From the NCBI GenBank assembly GCA_034509425.1, contig JAVTVJ010000791.1, forward strand, positions 930,001 through 994,000: DNA of 64,000 nucleotides. Direction: 5' to 3'. A model generated the notes under the pieces. That model searched no databases and was not told the origin of the DNA. It saw nothing but the letters and a program-made list of their open reading frames with translations. Positions 15,401-26,336 of the stretch are shown piece after piece; the stretch's first letter is position 1, and each line of letters starts with the position of its first letter. Origin of the DNA: Eopsaltria australis. Lineage: Eukaryota; Chordata; Aves; Passeriformes; Petroicidae. Position numbers and translations under genes: made by a program.

Positions 15401-16189
15401 TCCGAATTTCAACAAAAACAGGACAGTGCAAGAAAAAGAACTGTAAACCAATGTGCTCATGAAAAAGAGACTTGCATAGATGAAGTGAACTTTGGTCACA
15501 AGTTAAACCTTTAAAGCCTAGTACTTTCACTACAAGACTGTCAGTTGCTAGAAGGTATCAGTATGAACTTGAAAACTCAAGGCTGTGGGGAGAGGTAACA
15601 GCACCTGACAATGTGGACAAACAACGCTGTGTCTCACCCATCTGTTTATCTGGAGTTCAGATTAACACTGGAAGCAGGAAAAGCAAAGTGACTTCTTGGA
15701 AACTGACCACTAGATATCTTTGTCAGATAAAACACTGATGTTTTCAAAAAGATAGAAAAGAACCAGTGAAGTATCATTAAGAAATGAAGCAAAACTGCCA
15801 GTATTTTTCCCTATGAATCAGGACCCTGTCCAAGAGGACAATGAAGTTTTGAAGCTGACTACAGAGCCTTCCTCTATGTAAAATGATTGTGAGAAAAAAT
15901 GCAATACAGCTGGAGAAGTCACAAATGGTATTTTTCTGAGATCTTCCAGAAAATTAATACAAGCTTCCTCATTAGCAAACAATGTAAACATATAAGATAC
16001 ACACAAAATGGAATTTATAAAAGGAATACGTCATCTACTTAGCTACAGCAACCACAACAAGAATAATTACTAGTATTGGCAATTCCTAGACTTAAGTAGC
16101 TATTACCCTAACAATTTACACAATTAACACGTGCTAACAATATAATCACACCCTAAAAGAAGCCTAACAGGCCCCCATGAACACAGATG

Positions 16190-16190
16190 T

Positions 16191-16223
<33 letters not shown>
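16190..16223. repeat. (AC)n microsatellite
   Basis: About 16 perfect CA dinucleotide units inside the RNF180 intron. Confidence 0.95.
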
Positions 16224-16228
<5 letters not shown>

Positions 16229-17569
16229 TAAGCATCCCCTGCATAGGCATGAGGACCTGTCCTTTGCAGAACAGACAGAGGAAGCTTGGGTCCCTCTACT
16301 GTTAGCTAGCTAGTTCACACCCGCACCTACACCTCAGAACCTCATCAATGCAAGCCTCTGGAGGAAGTGCAGGTCAGGAGCTCCCAGAATCACTCCTATT
16401 TACAATTCAAGTTTTATATACTTCAATTTAATAAGAGAGTGCATTCTGCCACCACACAGTGTTTATGGCTGCCCTTTGCCTTTCTGCAAGACAGAAAAAA
16501 AAAACTTTGACAGATAGTTATCTTGTCACAAAATAAACTTGGTAAAGCAGCTCTTGCATTTACAAAGGAATTCCAAAGTCTGAACAGATTTGTTATCTCA
16601 GACTGCTCTCCAGAAAAGCTTTAATTAAAGATAAAAGCGATATCCTCAGTACTTTTGAGGCATCTTTGAAAATATTTACCTCATATCAGGGTTCTGCTGC
16701 ACTGAAGTAATTCGTAAAACAGTACTTAAATTATATACTTCCCACTGTCATTTATCAAAATTCTTTCACTCCATCCAGCCAGAGATTTATGGTTTTTTCT
16801 TCATGAAGTTTTACTGACTGCTTAAGCATATATGGTATGTTAAAAATCATGGTCACAAAGTGCCACTGATCAGCTTTCTATTGGAAGTACTGGAGTGCCA
16901 AAATCCACAAGGAGGATTGTTAGAATACTGAAGAAAAAGGATAAGAAGTAAAACTTGCAAAAAAAGGATACCAGACAGACATGAGAGGTGAGCAACCACG
17001 TGGCTGAGGACCATTCCTGTTTATGACACATCAGACTGTATAGAGGATGTGATTTTCTAGATTAACATTCTCCTGGGAAGATACCTCATCACTGGAAAAC
17101 ACAGCTGCACTAGCCACATGTTTTGCTTGACACAATCTAAGAAGTAGACCCATTTAAATATTCCATGCCATGACTGCAAACTCTCACCAAGGATAAAATA
17201 ATCAATCAAAACCAAATATCTTCTTCTGAAAGCTACTGCTTGAAACCAATCACTTAGTATACATACTAATTTTGAAATTCTTGTATTTTGTAAACTGTAT
17301 GTTTACTGATGAGACTTAACAGATTTATAAACTGTATATAATTTCTATATAGTATTGTAAGAGACTTAAAAATCGTAACTGCTTCAAACACCGTTAAGAC
17401 CACCAAAGGACTTTGCTCATTATGGTAAATCATACCAAGAGGCAACTGCTCATTGGTGACCACCCTGCCCCTGTTGGATATGCCTTTGTGAATTCCTGGA
17501 AATTTGGACAGTAAGTTAAGTAACATGACAGGACCTTGAGATAAGATAAATGGTGTAATATTGTCCAAT

Positions 17570-18088
17570 TATCTCAGACTAGAAAGAGGTAAACAAGGTG
17601 GGGAAGCACTGATACTGAACATAAAGAAGCCACAAGGACAGCCAGCTCAGCAACTGTGCTGACAATCAACTCTGACTGGGTTCTCAAGGGGGAGGCCATG
17701 GCCCACAGACTCAAAAGAACAGGAAGACTGAGCATGGGACTAACTAGCATTGGAAGCAAAGGAATCATTTAACCAATAGAACAGGAGAACTGTGTACCCA
17801 ATGAGAATTGATTCCTTTGTTTCCTAAAGTGTACAAATGGGGAGAACCCCCACTACTGAGAAGAGCAGAAGAGGACCAATGGGATAATGTCCAGAACCAC
17901 AAGTGGGGATACCTTTTTACTCAATTTGTCTCTCTTTTTCTCTCCCTTCCTCTCTTTTTCTATTTCTTCCTATCGCTCTCTACCTCCCATTTACTGTTAA
18001 ATGAAATCCATACGATTGCCTTCAGCATATGGTCTCGTTTGCACCTTAGTTTGAGTAGAGGTATCTTTCCAGTAATCGGATCTTAACA
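17570..18088 (+). mobile_element. Endogenous-retrovirus LTR, 3' part well preserved
   Basis: The sequence has an LTR-like order: AACCAATAGAACAGG, GGGGAGAACCCCCACTACTG, ACCACAAGTGGGGATACC, a long TCTC pyrimidine tract (17929-17990), TGTTAAATGAAATCC (a weakened poly-A signal) and a U5-like end with CAGCATATGGTCTCGTTTGC finishing at TCTTAACA (18088), the expected CA end. The left boundary is uncertain and no target duplication was confirmed. No retroviral coding sequence adjoins it, so it is a solo or truncated LTR. Its sense is opposite to RNF180, in which it lies. Confidence 0.6.
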
Positions 18089-19458
18089 ATGTAACTAAAA
18101 TAATGTAGGAATTGGTTAAGCATGTTTTAACAAGAAAAATGTCTGAAAGTATCTTTCTTTCTTAGCTGTCAAAAATTCAGAAAATCCATACAATGTTTTA
18201 TTCTTGAAAGTAACATCTAAAAATTAGTGTCAGTATAGACTGTAGATGACATGACAGTGAAAATGCTCATATATATTGTGCTTGTGCATCAAAACAATGA
18301 GATCTGGAATTATTAAAGTAGTTTTAGGGATCTAGACAGCTAAGAATCATTATAGACTTATTAGAAAATAAGTGTTCAATATTAAGACACTCAGACTCTC
18401 AGCTTCAGAGATATATTTTACAAGAACAAGTTTTCAAAAGGTCTCAATACCAATTTAAGTCTTACAGCAAAAAAAAACCCTTCCCGAAGAAGAAAGAATA
18501 TATGCATACCATACTGAAAAGACTGGTAATATTTTCCAGTTCCATTATATTTTCAAGCTGGTGCTCACATATAATTGAGAGAGACACCTCCTTAAGTATC
18601 TCTCTTAAATCTTGAATTCACAATGACAAACCTACTCAAAGCAGAAATAATAACTACTTCTCTGATTAGTTATTATGTTTGCTCTTGCTTACCATACAGT
18701 TATTTTGTTGCAGGAAATTTGTGATGAGAAATTTTCTTTCAATTAGTCATTCTACTAAATTTTAGAGCAAACCAAAACTGAATTAGTAATTTTATGATGG
18801 GCTTTTCTTCCCAGCCTTCCACCAGAAGTTGCGACTGCCTATGGCCTTTAATTCTGTTCTGCTTTATATGGTTTAAAGAAGGAAACCGTTACTTTACAGT
18901 TGGTAAGAATATGTAACAGTTTGTGTTAGATTTGCAGACAAAATATTTACCTGCTAAAGACTAGTACTTTAGATAGCAGTAATCAACTCTTTACTCATAG
19001 AAAAATATTTGTCTCACAGCAAATAATAAATGCAATTATCTTTTAAAACATCCTTAACTGTAAAGTTAACTCAAAATGCCACTAGCTAGAAAATTCTGAC
19101 ACAGTAGGGCTTCTCATTTAGAAGATTCAAATGTTTAGTTTTTCTTTAATCCCACTGATTAAATTTCACTGTGTTTTTTCCCACTTCAAATTTATTATTA
19201 CGTTACAAAACAATAAGAAGGCCAATGAAAACCCATCATGGTTTGATTTTGCACAGAAAGAAAACCTGATATGATGGAATTAGAAAAAAAACTACATGTA
19301 GGAAGGGGTCATAAATCGTTGCTTGTCTGATACCTGACTCCAGACAATTACACATTAAACCAATATTAAAAGACAAGATTAAAAAAAAAGTCAGAATCAT
19401 TTCTAAAAGCAAGTCAACCTTTACCAAAAGAGTAGCATAATTAATTTTAAACACTTAC

Positions 19459-20406
19459 TTGCTTCTGCAGACATTGCTCTTGCCTTCTTTGTTTTCTTCT
19501 CAGGCTTTTTGACTTGTTTCTTTCTCTCTTTCTTAGGTTTTGCTTGAAGGAAATACTCATAGGCTGTGCAAGACCACCAGGTGTGATGGACTGCTTGTCT
19601 TCTACAGCCCTTGTAGGTGAGGAAAGATTCATCACAAATGGTGACTCATCAGCAGTGACACTCCCAGAAGATAGTCCAGTAACTTCAGAATCACACTCAC
19701 TTTCTATTTCTCTGTGTAGTAATGTGGTAATGGAAGTAACTTGAAATTGGTTTTGTAGTATGTCAGCACTGGAACTATGCAGATCCTGAAAAGAACCACC
19801 ACCTTTCCTCCTGGACTCCAATTGCAAGCCCCCTTGTACATAAGCAGGTGGATTTGCATTCTGGCCATGGTAAAGTGTTCCCATGCTGCAAGTTTCACAT
19901 AACACAGGTGACAAAACAAGTCCTTCTCTGATATTTAAATCCAAGCTATGTGATCTTCTGTGAAAAAGTTTTACAGTGCATGCATCTTTTATTGGATAGG
20001 AAGAAGGGAGATTTCTCTTTTGATTTAATGCCTTTAACAGAAGTTTTTTACTTTTTATCTCATATCTGGGAGCTCTTACTTCTAGACAAAGTGCTTCTGT
20101 TAATCTTCCAGCACCATTATTACTTCCAGCTGTGTAGGAAAGCCCTTGATTTTTGATTTCCGAAGTTGCAGTTGCCACTTCATGGCAGGTATCCTTGTTA
20201 AAACCAGACTGAATTTGGAAAAGCAAATGTTTTTCTGGTGATTTTGACAATTTAACAGAGAATGGTGGCTGATGCTCAGTCCAAGTATTGCAGAAATATA
20301 TATTTACTAACTGTCCACAGGAACGTTCTTTGTTGCAAACCAAGTTAAAGCCCCCTAAGCAGGCCTCACAGAATGGACAGTGCAGTTTTCCAACCGTCCA
20401 CTGTGC
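19459..20406 (-). CDS. RNF180: RNF180 large central coding exon (948 bases)
   Basis: On the minus strand the acceptor GTCAATAG ends at 20407 and the donor CAA|GTAAGTG has its GT at 19458-19457. The exon encodes 316 residues starting AQWTVGKLHCPFC and ending RRQEQCLQKQ, the same boundaries as in mammalian RNF180 (AQWTVGKLNCPFC...LQKQ). It holds the second half of the cysteine-rich domain, a long serine-rich and probably disordered middle, and the basic block before the RING domain. Shorter open frames on the other strand here are shadows. Confidence 0.95.
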
Positions 20407-23400
20407 CTATTGACAAAAAAAAAGAAAAAAATAAAACACACAACATGTTCACTGAAAATAAATGAGCAAGAAATAATTACTGGAGTTATTTTCTCCTTTA
20501 GTAAGAGGCTTTTCTTCTTGTTTTTCAAATAGCATAAAAGACACTTCACAGCAGAAAGCAAATCCACCATAAATAAAGTTCTGGTCAAAGCTCTGCTTGC
20601 TGCAGTGATAACTAATTCTAAGAAATCTAGAACACACATTGTAAAATGTAGGAGCTTTGAAATATGTTTAAAATTTGTCCATAAATAGAATAACACTGCA
20701 ATACTAATGAAAGCATTAGATCTTTAAAGCAGTGAAATCAATTTCCCATGTTAATCTGGAATTGGCAAGCACAGCTTCTCAGCTGAGTGTTCAGAGTGCT
20801 GATACATTTCTTGCATACTAAGTGCAGTGGAAGGAGATTTCTTACAAAAATATGGCTTTTCACTTTGATTACCCCAGGAAAGCTTAAAATGGTATTTGTA
20901 TTTTGGTGTATGCAGCATTACAACATAATCTCTGTGCAGATACCATGACAAATCCTTAATACTCTGCATATAAGGAGACAGTTATTTTCTTTATTTATAA
21001 TTCTATTAATTTCTTTTCAATCCTGAAGGCACTTTTTAAAAGGAAATACATATCAAAGACCTATAAACTCCTACAAATTAATACAACTATTAGTCCTCCT
21101 AGCAGGAGCACTGCTGAGGACTAAAGTTATGCAAGTGTTTGTAGGATCAAAGCCCAGATGAGAAACAACATTATCAATGCTAGTCACACTTCACTCAAGT
21201 GTCTAAAGAATCATGAATACAGAAGCTGCCCAACATTTCTAGTTCAAGCATTGCTTTCAGTTGAAAATGTCCTTCAAGGTAATTCGGGAAGATATGACCA
21301 TAACTGATGCTTGCCCTATTGAAAGCTACAGAAAATGTCAGAAAAAACAATTTCGCAGTTTCAGAAAAGAACCCCAGTATTTGTGTGGAAACAAGGCTAC
21401 TTTTCACACACAATGCTAGAAGTTCTGGAAACAACGGTTTGAGAAATTTACTCCTGCCTTGTGGGTTAAAACCTCAAAATTACACAAAATATCAAATATG
21501 TGTCTTTCATTGCACCTATGAGAATCTATTTAAATCTGGACAGCTTTTTAACTCAGAGAAAAAAAACAGTTTACATATAACCAAAGGCTTTCAAATTCTT
21601 GAAAATTCTGTGAACATGCACAATCCCTCCCAGTTTATAAGGCTGACCAGTGTGTACACAGGCCATTCCCAAAGAAGAATTAAGCTCGTTCAGACATTTA
21701 TTCTTAAGTCACCCACACTCCGTTTCCCAGTTGTCAGGGGCTAGACACTAAAATTAAGGGAAAAGCCCTTTCTAGTGACTTTATTGGGTCTCTCTGGTAT
21801 GGAATAGTATCCTGAATCTTCAAATAGAGAGGCAGAGTGATTAATGAAAGTTAAGAAGGCTAGAAGGCTGGAAAAAACGGACATGCAAGACATAGTATGG
21901 AGAAAAAAGGACACCACTTTGTCCCATGTGCACAGAGACTGGGAGATGAGGTGTGGTACCAAGGAGCTCAGGACTGATTTAGCATGAGTTTGGCAATGGA
22001 GTGTGGAAGCACTGACTCAGTAAAAGAAGTAACAGCCTACTAGTGGAGGAGGCGGTAGGGGGAAAATCAGCAAGGCTTTGAAAGGAGCTGAGGGTACACA
22101 GATTTAGTGATGGACTGCACAAAGAAGAAAAAATGGAAATGGTTAGAAAAAGAAACCAAAACAAGTGGTAAGTGATGGGTAAAAGAAAATCCACGTCAAT
22201 AAAGGTCACTAGCAGCACTAGCCACATATTTGTAATTACTGAAGATCATCTATACACTTATACATGAAATCCAAGGAGATTGGTTAAGAACAGGGACAGA
22301 TGGCAAAAAAGAACCGGCTGGGAAGCAGTGGGTTTTTACAGCCTGCAAATAGACTGTGCTTATGTAAAATGATTTAGCCTTTGATTCAGGAGTCATACAG
22401 GAGAAAATAACACATGATCACAAAATTATTCAGAGCCCAGGAAGATCTGGAGATAAGTCAGAATTGTTTAACACCCCCCACGCCCCCACATTTATCCATA
22501 AAAACACAGGATCTTGCCAGAGGAGACAAAGTTAACAAGGCAAGAGTCCCAAGGATATTAAGTGAGACAACGAACACTAAGATGTCGAAGGTGCACACAG
22601 TGAATTGCACTCCCTGCCTTTTCCACCAGAGTAGAACCGCTCCTCTGCAGCCTTAAACAAATATGTCAAGCAGTCCATGGGTTTTGTACTTCCTCGGTCC
22701 CCAATTTGACCCTCCAGGTTTTCAAATGCAGAAGCTGAAGGTGCAAAAGAATAATTTAAGAGCTAAAGGTGAAAAGAACAATATTCCTATCAACATTGAA
22801 TCCAATTATATTGAAATAATTTAAGAGGCAAAGTACCGTAAAAAGCTGCCTCCTCATTATTAAGGATGCATGATTAGGCAATATTGTAAAGTGAGGAAAT
22901 AACTCATGAGCTGTAATTTTCAAACACACCTCCAAGATCAGTGTTTCTGAACATAACTATTCTGTTATGTTCACTGAAGTAGAAGAGATGAAAAATTTTA
23001 AAAGTTCAATTAATGTTTAAGAAAAAACCCACATAGAGCAATACAAAGAAGAAAGATGAATTTTAAAAAAAATTTTGAATGCATTAGATTTCCCATTGTC
23101 ATAACAATTTTTTTATCTTTGTGCATTATTTTCAGTATTGATTTGCTTAGGGCAGAGATTACTTAAAATTTAGTAAAATTTTACACTGAAGAGTAAGGAG
23201 AAAGGAATGCAAATATCATTTACTTATCAAAATCAAAGATTCATAAAAGCAAATCTGTGAGGCAGAAAGAAAGCACTGCTTCTGCTTAACAGTATCTATG
23301 CCACAACACGAACTTCTAGATCTAAAACAACTTAAAGAAAATACCAACTGAAGAAGTCAGTACAACAGAAAATTTATGAGATGATTTGTAATTTGAAATG

Positions 23401-26299
23401 GACAGTTAAAACTCAAAAGCAGTGACACTGGCTTGTCATCAGACCTTTGAATTTCCAGAAGAGTGTCTACTTTCTGTTCATATGACATAAAATCACATTA
23501 ATTATAGAAGACAAGTTATAAAACACATCATATTCCAAAAAATGATCTCTTAATGAATCTCCAGCCCACTTTTATAGGGAAATATGCTTCTTGTTGTCAC
23601 TGTCAACCTATATGTTAGTACTGCAAGATACGATGATCAAAACAAAGCAATCCTCAAAGCCTAAGTAATAAATATATTAAGCATTGACAAACATGCAGAG
23701 ATGCACATGACAGTTATCTGGACAACCATAAATACATTCATCTGCTAAAGAGCATGAAACAGAATTTATCACTTGTAGCACTTCTGCATATATTAAAAAC
23801 AAAACAAAATTAAACAACATTTAAGAGAGGGGAAAAAAATCTGTAAGTGGTAACGACAGCAGCTCCTGAGAAGAATTCCCTCAGTTACATGGAAGGTCTC
23901 TGTAAAGTACGTGCAACTTGCCCAAAAAGTGTCCTTGAAACTTGTTCCCCTTAAGTATTTTACATTTTGAATAATAAAGATGCAAAGAAAAAAAAATATC
24001 TACCTTTTCAATTACACATTTCACCCACTCTGGAATGGCTTCGAAGTTCACATGCCATTCAGTACAAGAATTCTGAGCAGCAGCTGAAGGCTGTGATATC
24101 TGTTAATAAAAGAATTGTATTGATACTCAAAATTTATGTTTGAACATAGCCAGAAGTCAGCTCCCCAAAATCAGTAAGTTCTTCTTTAAACTAAAAATCA
24201 GGTAGATATTGTCAATAATTCTCTATTTCTGAATCTAAGAATATTCGACAAACTCCACTGTGGAAATGTAGGCGTCTGGAGGTGGTTTTGTTTTGTTTAA
24301 AAGAACAGAAAGCATGCAGTTGCAGGCCTTCCAAAAATACCTGGAAACTGATTTTAGAATCACTGTCAGCTGGCACAATTTTTCAGTAAACACAGAAAAA
24401 TGTAAGTTATAATTTACATGAAGACTGTGATTAGCAATGCATCAATGCAACAAGTATTTTCAAATTAATTTTCTAATGCTTTCTGGAATAACTAACCGTG
24501 TAACCAGGTAATCTTAGAAACTTTAGAGTTTTGACTGCAATAATGTGATCAACTAAAGGGAAAAAAAATCTAAAAAACCTGTAGCATTTCACTAACTGAT
24601 ACCAAAATAAAAGCAATTACCTAATTAAAGTAGAGTTACAGGGATGGCCAAAATTGTAAGGAAATTCTGGCGAGAAAGTCCTAAAATCAGTTGTTAAAAT
24701 TTATGAATATGGCAAGTTGTGGACACCTATGTTATTAAAGTCACTGGAATAAAAATTTTATTCTGCTGAAAATTAAAAGTGGGGCTATAGACAGAAGATA
24801 GAAGCTTTTAAAAATTCTCCAAGTATTGACAGAAGACAGTTAGATCCATTTATCATGTCTATGCTGGTTTTTTGTCCTATCTGTGAAGACCACCTGCACT
24901 TCAATATGGATATAATTATTAGTGTTTGTACTGTGTTTGTAACTTCAGTGCTTTTTTAAAATTTGTTCTACTTTTTTTTTTTCATTCATCGTACAGTTAT
25001 GTCTTTGTGTGAAGGTCTAAAATCCATCAGTGAAAACATGCTGAAAACATTACTGTTCTCATCATAGTACTGTCTTTGCCTCCCAACCTCTTCAGCACTA
25101 AATTACACTTCTTAAACTGCTATCTACGTAACTGGAGAAGAAGCTACTTCAGTCATGTGAGCAATGATGGTGAATCTCCACTCTCAGCTGAAAGCTCTAT
25201 CATGGGGAGCTTGGACAAAGATACCTCCTTCTTTTACCTACATTTTTGCCACAGAAGAAGTTGGAATTACCACATTCCCCACCAAAAATAATTTCAAACC
25301 ACACACAAAAGAACTATCAAATATAAAGTGTGAAAATCATTCCAGAACTTCCAGCTCTATAAGCAGAGTGATTAAAATGTAGATTAGATAATACTATTGT
25401 GGTCTTAAAAAGTAACTTTGTGTCTACAGCTATTGGCTATACCCCTCTCTACCGCAAAAAAGAATGTTATTGCATTACTAATGTCTTAATAAAAAATGTC
25501 ACCACCTTCTCTTCTATTTGCTTTTTAACTTTGATTCAAGAGGCTGTAAGCCTTTTTGGTACATTTGGAGAGACCCCAGCTCTTTATGATTACTAGCTGC
25601 CATTATAAAACAGTAGGAAATACTGTCATGGTTTTATTCTGTGTAATTATCCTTCTGTTTATTTTAATAATGACAATACAAATTATTGAGCAGGGCATAA
25701 CCCTGCTCAGGGCAGACTAATCTTCTGAACTATTTTTGTGCCCAGACTATGGCCCATATTTAAAAAATGAAGAGCAAAATTTCTGATGTAGGGGATATTT
25801 TACACACAGTTAACTACCACAGTGGAAATTAGAATTAGTCTTTAAGATACACCTTAGATACAAAGAGTTGTCATGAAGAAATATTAAAGCAAAAAAACGA
25901 CTGCTTTAAAACCATCAAAACCAAACCCCACTTTTATATTTAGAAATGATAATGCTCTATATAGGCGAATAGTCAAGTGTCCATGAACACCAGCCTGCAT
26001 GTTGCAGAACATAAAGATCACTGCAAAGTACTTGGCATCACTAGAATTCCTACACTACCCTCTACAGAACTTCTCTACTTTACTACTTACCTCCACAAGA
26101 GATTAATTACAAAGTGAGGTAATGTCTAATACTTCTCCATTTAAAATAAATGGCACCAGAAGAACTTAAAAACTCCCTCAGAAAAAGCTGTACTTACTTT
26201 GAATGGTTCTTTTCTATTACATTTTGCAAGAAAAACAGAATTTGCTATATATTTCCTACATCTCCAGCAACACAGATCACCAGCCTCTTGGTCATTCAT
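19459..26299 (-). CDS. RNF180: RNF180 (Rines) E3 ubiquitin ligase, N-terminal 382 codons, 3' part outside window
   Basis: Joined coding exons 26299-26198, 24099-24004 and 20406-19459 (102, 96 and 948 bases, all phase 0) give 382 codons; human RNF180 is about 590 residues. The family is a membrane-anchored RING E3 ligase, known in mammals as Rines, reported to act on ZIC2 and MAO-A. Seen here: an N-terminal cysteine-rich domain (residues about 9-98) with CCWRC, CPFC and a later SCGQ, resembling the zinc-binding C-terminal domain of DUSP12; the family blocks GRLTEALCLEVR (about 166-177) and HRRSHSLDL (about 215-223); and a strongly basic run at about 354-382 (RKRER, LRRKQRR). The RING domain and C-terminal membrane segment were not found in the 19.4 kb to the left and should lie past the edge. 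The start is the ATG at 26299, with A at -3. The frame stays open upstream within the exon, so a longer N-terminus is possible. No frameshift or internal stop was seen. Identification is by eye from family motifs. Confidence 0.93.
20407..24003 (-). other. RNF180 intron between second and third coding exons
   Basis: This 3.6 kb interval is bounded by GTAGAT (right end) and GTCAATAG (left end) in minus-strand sense. It is AT-rich, with no clear repeat and no coding exon recognised. The longest open frames (for example 21307-21744 plus) have no family features. Confidence 0.75.
24004..24099 (-). CDS. RNF180: RNF180 second coding exon (96 bases)
   Basis: This exon is too short to show as a long ORF. 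On the minus strand an acceptor TTAACAG (AG at 24101-24100) precedes it and a donor AAG|GTAGAT (GT at 24003-24002) follows. It encodes 32 residues, including TEWHVNFEAIPEWV, which aligns with the conserved WHMNVEALPEWI block of mammalian RNF180. It keeps phase 0 on both sides, so skipping it would preserve the frame but remove the middle of the cysteine-rich domain. Confidence 0.92.
24100..26197 (-). other. RNF180 intron between first and second coding exons
   Basis: This 2.1 kb AT-rich interval runs from the GTAAGT donor at 26197 to the TTAACAG acceptor at 24100. Nothing beyond short chance open frames and a T-run near 24970 was seen. Confidence 0.75.
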
Positions 26300-26336
26300 T
26301 ATGTCAACCTGTGATTTTGCAGCTCTGTATGTTGAC
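26198..26336 (-). CDS. RNF180: RNF180 first coding exon, with start codon
   Basis: On the minus strand a pyrimidine-rich tract ending TTTACAG precedes the exon at 26336, and a GTAAGT donor follows at 26197-26192. Bases 26336-26300 would be 5' UTR; the coding part runs from the ATG at 26299 to 26198 (34 codons). It carries the CCWRCRKYIA block, which matches the start of the RNF180 cysteine-rich domain. The frame has no stop between the splice acceptor and the ATG, so an upstream exon could in principle add residues. Confidence 0.88.

Larger units (their letters stand above)
1..19458 (-). other. RNF180 intron after the large coding exon (left part)
   Basis: Starting at the GTAAGT donor at 19458, this AT-rich sequence runs to the left edge with no further RNF180 coding exon visible. 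I looked on the minus strand for the RING motif and the C-terminal membrane segment and did not find them. It holds the repeats listed separately (LTR relics near 1.8 and 17.6 kb, CR1 pieces near 4.3 and 12.2 kb, simple repeats). Between them (1-1756, 2146-4330, 4761-12226, 12384-17569, 18089-19458) I see ordinary unique AT-rich intron with only short chance open frames. Confidence 0.7.

Noticed and set aside
16190..16223. Short regular repeats considered as a CRISPR array
   Set aside because: A plain CA microsatellite in a vertebrate genome with no spacers.
19514..20156. Open frames on the plus strand at the RNF180 exon
   Set aside because: Shadows of the well-supported minus-strand RNF180 coding exon.
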